Below, piece after piece: positions 30,175 to 33,052 of a DNA stretch of 33,052 nucleotides. The first letter of the stretch is position 1; each line of letters begins with the position of its first letter. The DNA comes from Stomatobaculum longum (lineage in GTDB: Bacteria > Bacillota > Clostridia > Lachnospirales > Lachnospiraceae), in NCBI GenBank assembly GCA_000242235.1, contig JH590863.1, forward strand, positions 382,787 to 415,838, given 5' to 3'. Position numbers and translations under genes: made by a program. Below the pieces are notes generated by a model. It was not told the origin of the DNA. It did not search any database and worked only from the letters and a program-made list of their open reading frames with translations.

Positions 30175-30855
30175 GTGAGAATCCTGATTGCGGAAGATGA
30201 ACGCAGCCTGAACGAGATCATTGCGAAAAAGCTCACATCGGACGGGTACAGTGTGGACTGCTGCTACGACGGCGAGGAGGCGATTTCCGTTCTTTCCTAT
30301 ACGGACTACGACGCTGTCATTCTGGATATTATGATGCCGAAGGCGGACGGCTTCGCGGTGCTCCGTTCGCTTCGGGAGGCGGGAAAGACGACGCCCGCTC
30401 TCTTCCTCACCGCGAAGGATGCCGTGTCCGACCGGGTGAAGGGCTTAGACAGCGGCGCAAACGACTATCTGGTAAAACCCTTTGCCTTTGAGGAACTGAG
30501 CGCCAGACTTCGCGCCATTACACGCGTGCCCTTCGGTATGGCGGAGAATGTGATTGCGGTCGCGGACCTCACGCTGGATTGCAGCGGGCAGACGGTAAAG
30601 CGTGCGGGCAAAGACATCAGCCTCTCCGGAAAGGAATACGCCCTACTTGAGTACCTCATGCGAAACAGCGGGCTGGTGTTAAGCCGTGAAAAAATCGAGA
30701 ACCACATCTGGAACTTTGACTACGAGGGCGGCACCAACGTGGTCGATGTGTACATCAGCTATTTGCGCCGCAAGGTTGATGACGGCTTTGATAAAAAACT
30801 GATTCATACGGTGCGGGGTAGAGGCTATGTTCTCGCAGAGGACAGACCCGTATGA
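30175..30855 (+). CDS. OmpR/PhoB family response regulator
   Basis: A 226-residue regulator. The receiver domain (1-115) has the acidic pair EDE at 7-9, the phosphoacceptor Asp51 in VILDIMMPK, Thr in FLTAKD and Lys in YLVKPF. The winged-helix DNA-binding domain (about 125-222) ends in VVDVYISYLRRKVDDGF and LIHTVRGRGYVL. It starts with GTG 30175, preceded by AAAGGAGGCAG. It overlaps the kinase start by 4 bp (ATGA). Its own promoter and the PepSY promoter downstream share a predicted direct-repeat site. Confidence 0.95.
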   Translation: MRILIAEDERSLNEIIAKKLTSDGYSVDCCYDGEEAISVLSYTDYDAVILDIMMPKADGFAVLRSLREAGKTTPALFLTAKDAVSDRVKGLDSGANDYLVKPFAFEELSARLRAITRVPFGMAENVIAVADLTLDCSGQTVKRAGKDISLSGKEYALLEYLMRNSGLVLSREKIENHIWNFDYEGGTNVVDVYISYLRRKVDDGFDKKLIHTVRGRGYVLAEDRPV

Positions 30856-32258
30856 ATCGCCTGTCCATTCGGGCGCGCATTACCCTCTGGTTTGCGGCGG
30901 CACTGATTGCCGTGGTCTCACTGACCTATGTCTGCATCCTCACCGTGAGTAATAAGGTGCTCCAGAAGACCATCAAAGACAATCTGATTGAGACCGTGGA
31001 AAACAATGTCGATGAGATTGAGTACTACAACAGCATGGATGAAATTGCGGTACCGAATGATGTGGATCACTTCATTCGGTACGGGGAAGGCTTTCTGGAA
31101 GTGGACGATGACTTCTTGGAATCCGTAAATGAGGTCTACACCGCGCTCTACGACAGCAAGCTCTTTATGCTCTACGGGGAAAATCCGGTTGCCAAACAGA
31201 GTTCCGAAGTCGCGTTAAAAAATATGACCTTACATACGGTGAAGGTGAAGGGAATCCGTTATTACATCTATGACCGGGAACTCAGCGCTGCGGGGCTTCA
31301 AGGGCTCTGGCTGCGGGGCGTGGTTGCGGAGACCCAGGGCAAGGAAGAACTCACGAATATCACGCGGCTCTCCCTCACCGTGCTGCCGCTGATCGGCCTT
31401 CTGGCCATACTCGGGGGAAGCGCAATCGCAAAGCGGGCGCTGAGCCCGATTCAAGAGATATCGGATACGGTTTCCGCCATCACACAAGGAAACGATCTGA
31501 AAAAACGAATCGAGTTAAAACCCGGCAAAGACGAGCTGCATCAACTTGCGGACAGTTTTAACCTGATGTTTGCAAGACTTGAGGATTCCTTTGAAAAAGA
31601 AAAGCGTTTCACCTCGGATGTCTCCCATGAGCTCAGAACGCCGATGGCGGTTATCATGGCGCAGTGCGAGTACTCTTTGGAGAACGATGTCGATGCGGGG
31701 GAATATGCGGACAGCATTCGGAACATTCATGCCCAGGGCAGAAAAATGACCACGCTGATCAATCAGATGCTGGATTTGGCGCGCCTCGAAATGCGACCGG
31801 AAAACTATCCGAAGGAGAGTTTGGATCTGTCGGCGCTGCTCCGCTCGATTTGTGAGGACCTCGCGTTAATTCGCGAGAAGGGCATTGTCCTTTCGAGTGA
31901 GATTGCGGACGGAATTTGCATGCACGCCAACCGGAGTCTCTTGGAACGCGCCGTCTCCAATCTGATATTGAATGCCTATCGCTACGGAAACGAAAACGGT
32001 AGAATCCGGGTCTCCCTCTACGAAACGGAGGAGCGGATTGTATTAGAGGTGAAAGATGACGGCATCGGTATTGCGGCGGAAGATATCGCCAAGGTGTTTG
32101 ACCGCTTTTACCGCGCGGAGCGCTCCAGAACGAAAAACGGAACCGGCCTCGGTCTTTCCCTTACAAAAGAGATTGCGGAGTTTCATCAGGGCAGCATCTC
32201 GGTGGAGAGCCGTTTGGGGGAGGGAAGCACCTTTTCACTTGTTTTTTCAAAAATTTGA
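30852..32258 (+). CDS. Sensor histidine kinase with HAMP domain
   Basis: A 468-residue membrane kinase. The first membrane helix is at about 11-33, and an extracytoplasmic sensor of about 140 residues follows, rich in acidic residues (DVDHFIRYGEGFLEVDDDFL). The second helix is at about 175-195 (LSLTVLPLIGLLAILGGSAI). Then come HAMP, the H-box with His259 in DVSHELRTP, the N-box SNLILNAYRYGN, G1 DDGIGI, F FDRFYRAE and G2 GTGLGLSLTKEI. It would phosphorylate the upstream response regulator. The sensed signal is unknown; the acidic sensor and the PepSY partner suggest cell-envelope, cation or peptide stress. Confidence 0.95.
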   Translation: MNRLSIRARITLWFAAALIAVVSLTYVCILTVSNKVLQKTIKDNLIETVENNVDEIEYYNSMDEIAVPNDVDHFIRYGEGFLEVDDDFLESVNEVYTALYDSKLFMLYGENPVAKQSSEVALKNMTLHTVKVKGIRYYIYDRELSAAGLQGLWLRGVVAETQGKEELTNITRLSLTVLPLIGLLAILGGSAIAKRALSPIQEISDTVSAITQGNDLKKRIELKPGKDELHQLADSFNLMFARLEDSFEKEKRFTSDVSHELRTPMAVIMAQCEYSLENDVDAGEYADSIRNIHAQGRKMTTLINQMLDLARLEMRPENYPKESLDLSALLRSICEDLALIREKGIVLSSEIADGICMHANRSLLERAVSNLILNAYRYGNENGRIRVSLYETEERIVLEVKDDGIGIAAEDIAKVFDRFYRAERSRTKNGTGLGLSLTKEIAEFHQGSISVESRLGEGSTFSLVFSKI

Positions 32259-32263
32259 AACAC

Positions 32264-32294
32264 TAATCAAGGCTTAATCTTCCGCGGATAGAAT
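32264..32294 (+). promoter_or_regulatory. Promoter of the PepSY gene with the same direct-repeat layout
   Basis: TAATC occurs at 32264-32268 and 32275-32279 (11-bp period), and TAGAAT at 32289-32294 serves as -10. The nine-base gap between the second repeat and the -10 is the same as at 30113-30143. It starts just after the kinase stop, so the PepSY gene can be activated separately by the response regulator. Confidence 0.65.
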
Positions 32295-32342
32295 GAAGAC
32301 ACAAAAGCAAAAGAAAGCAGAGAAACGAAAGGAGCGGAAACC

Positions 32343-33052
32343 ATGATTAAGAACTTATTTTCGACCCCCAAGAAGACGGCTGTTACCGTGCTCTGTGCAC
32401 TTGCCATCCTGACTGCTGTAGGTACCGGAACGGCCTTTGCGGTCAGCGCGGTCGCTGAAAACACCTCGATCGGCGCGGATAAGGCGAAGATGTTTGCCTT
32501 TGCGGATGCGGGCGTCGATCCTGTCACGGCAGAGAATGTGCGCACCGAGTTTGATTTTGAGCAAGGTCATTTTATCTACGATGTGGAATTCACCGCAAAC
32601 GGAACGGAGTACGGCTATTGGATTCAGGCTTCGGACGGAAGTGTCGTCAAGAAGAAAATTGAGCTGATTGGCGCGGGCGGAAGTAAGACCGGAATTACCG
32701 CGGCAATCACGCAGAAGGATGCGAGAAAGATTGCCCTTGAGGACGCGGGACTTACGGAGGCGGAAGTTACCATTAGCGCCGAGAAGCTGGACACGGAGAA
32801 CGGCGTTGCCGTCTATGAAGTCGACTTCGTGAAGGGCAATGTGAAGTACGAGTACGATATCAATGCGACGACCGGTGCCGTCTACAGCAAGAACTCGGAG
32901 AGCACCGCGTTTCCCTCGACCGAGGCGGCTGCGCAGCCGAGTGAGACACAGACCGCGGCAGCAAACGCAACCGTCGCACCGACGGCTGAGAACCGCAGCA
33001 ACAATAACTATATCGGCTTGGAAAGAGCAAAGGCGATTGCGCTGAGCGACGC
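32343..33052 (+). CDS. PepSY domain protein, membrane-anchored (cut by window end)
   Basis: At least 236 residues; the frame runs open past the window end. A signal or anchor segment lies at about 11-34 (KKTAVTVLCALAILTAVGTG). A first PepSY-like repeat spans about 43-105 (ending GYWIQASDGSVVKKKIE), a second about 122-185 (ITQKDARKIALEDAGL, KYEYDINATTGAVYSK), then a Thr/Ala/Pro-rich linker of about 35 residues and the start of a third repeat (IGLERAKAIALSD). AAGGAGCGG precedes the ATG. PepSY domains are thought to act as extracytoplasmic peptidase inhibitors or regulators. The matching predicted operator and its place after the two-component system suggest it is a target of, or feedback partner for, that system. 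Confidence 0.9.
   Translation, partial: MIKNLFSTPKKTAVTVLCALAILTAVGTGTAFAVSAVAENTSIGADKAKMFAFADAGVDPVTAENVRTEFDFEQGHFIYDVEFTANGTEYGYWIQASDGSVVKKKIELIGAGGSKTGITAAITQKDARKIALEDAGLTEAEVTISAEKLDTENGVAVYEVDFVKGNVKYEYDINATTGAVYSKNSESTAFPSTEAAAQPSETQTAAANATVAPTAENRSNNNYIGLERAKAIALSD

Noticed and set aside
1-33052. CRISPR arrays, tRNA or rRNA genes, insertion sequences and att sites
   Set aside because: I looked for regularly spaced repeats, cloverleaf-like segments, transposase motifs and terminal inverted repeats and found none I could support.

Overview
The window looks like a chromosomal segment of an anaerobic, amino-acid-fermenting Firmicute, most likely a member of the Clostridia close to Lachnospiraceae. 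The evidence is the oxygen-labile glycyl radical chemistry, strong AGGAGG ribosome binding sites, TTGACA/TATAAT promoters, hairpin-plus-T-run terminators, and family types common there (PadR/DUF2812, AzlCD, DUF819, SseB-like, PepSY with a two-component system). This assignment is an inference. No rRNA, tRNA, CRISPR array, IS element or prophage structural gene was seen.

Layout. 1-4454: the tail of a methyltransferase-like gene, an S66 LD-carboxypeptidase/MccF-like gene broken by an in-frame TGA, a PadR/DUF2812 pair, a small membrane-anchored protein, a short flavodoxin, and an EamA transporter convergent with that flavodoxin. 4534-12280: a hydroxyproline-to-glutamate module. P5C dehydrogenase is transcribed leftwards. 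An AGCS-type symporter, the radical SAM activase HypE and the glycyl radical enzyme HypD are transcribed rightwards. 12523-14095: a putative HExxH zinc metalloprotease and a second flavodoxin nearly identical to the first over its 5' two thirds. 14288-17265: a tightly packed three-gene operon (zinc-ribbon/degenerate kinase, vWA protein, divergent adenylosuccinate-synthetase homologue), the best candidate for an undescribed system. 17286-17706: a decayed hicAB toxin-antitoxin pair whose frame was broken by an 11-bp tandem duplication. 17853-20205: a GIY-YIG/DUF4357 protein and a GH13 glycosidase. 20461-22162: azlCD with a divergent XRE-cupin regulator. 22225-26365: pyroglutamyl peptidase, an LRR protein, an L-Ala-D/L-Glu-type epimerase and a DUF819 transporter. 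26451-29914: an operon of a transglutaminase-like protein, an unknown protein and an SseB-like protein. 30113-33052: an OmpR/HK pair and a PepSY protein cut by the window end, with matching predicted operators at both promoters.

How it fits together. HypE would install the glycyl radical on HypD. HypD would dehydrate trans-4-hydroxyproline to pyrroline-5-carboxylate, and the dehydrogenase would oxidise that to glutamate; the AGCS symporter is a candidate importer. Pyroglutamyl peptidase, the epimerase with DUF819, and AzlCD fit the same peptide- and amino-acid-based lifestyle. The two-component system probably regulates itself and the PepSY gene through an 11-bp-spaced direct repeat.
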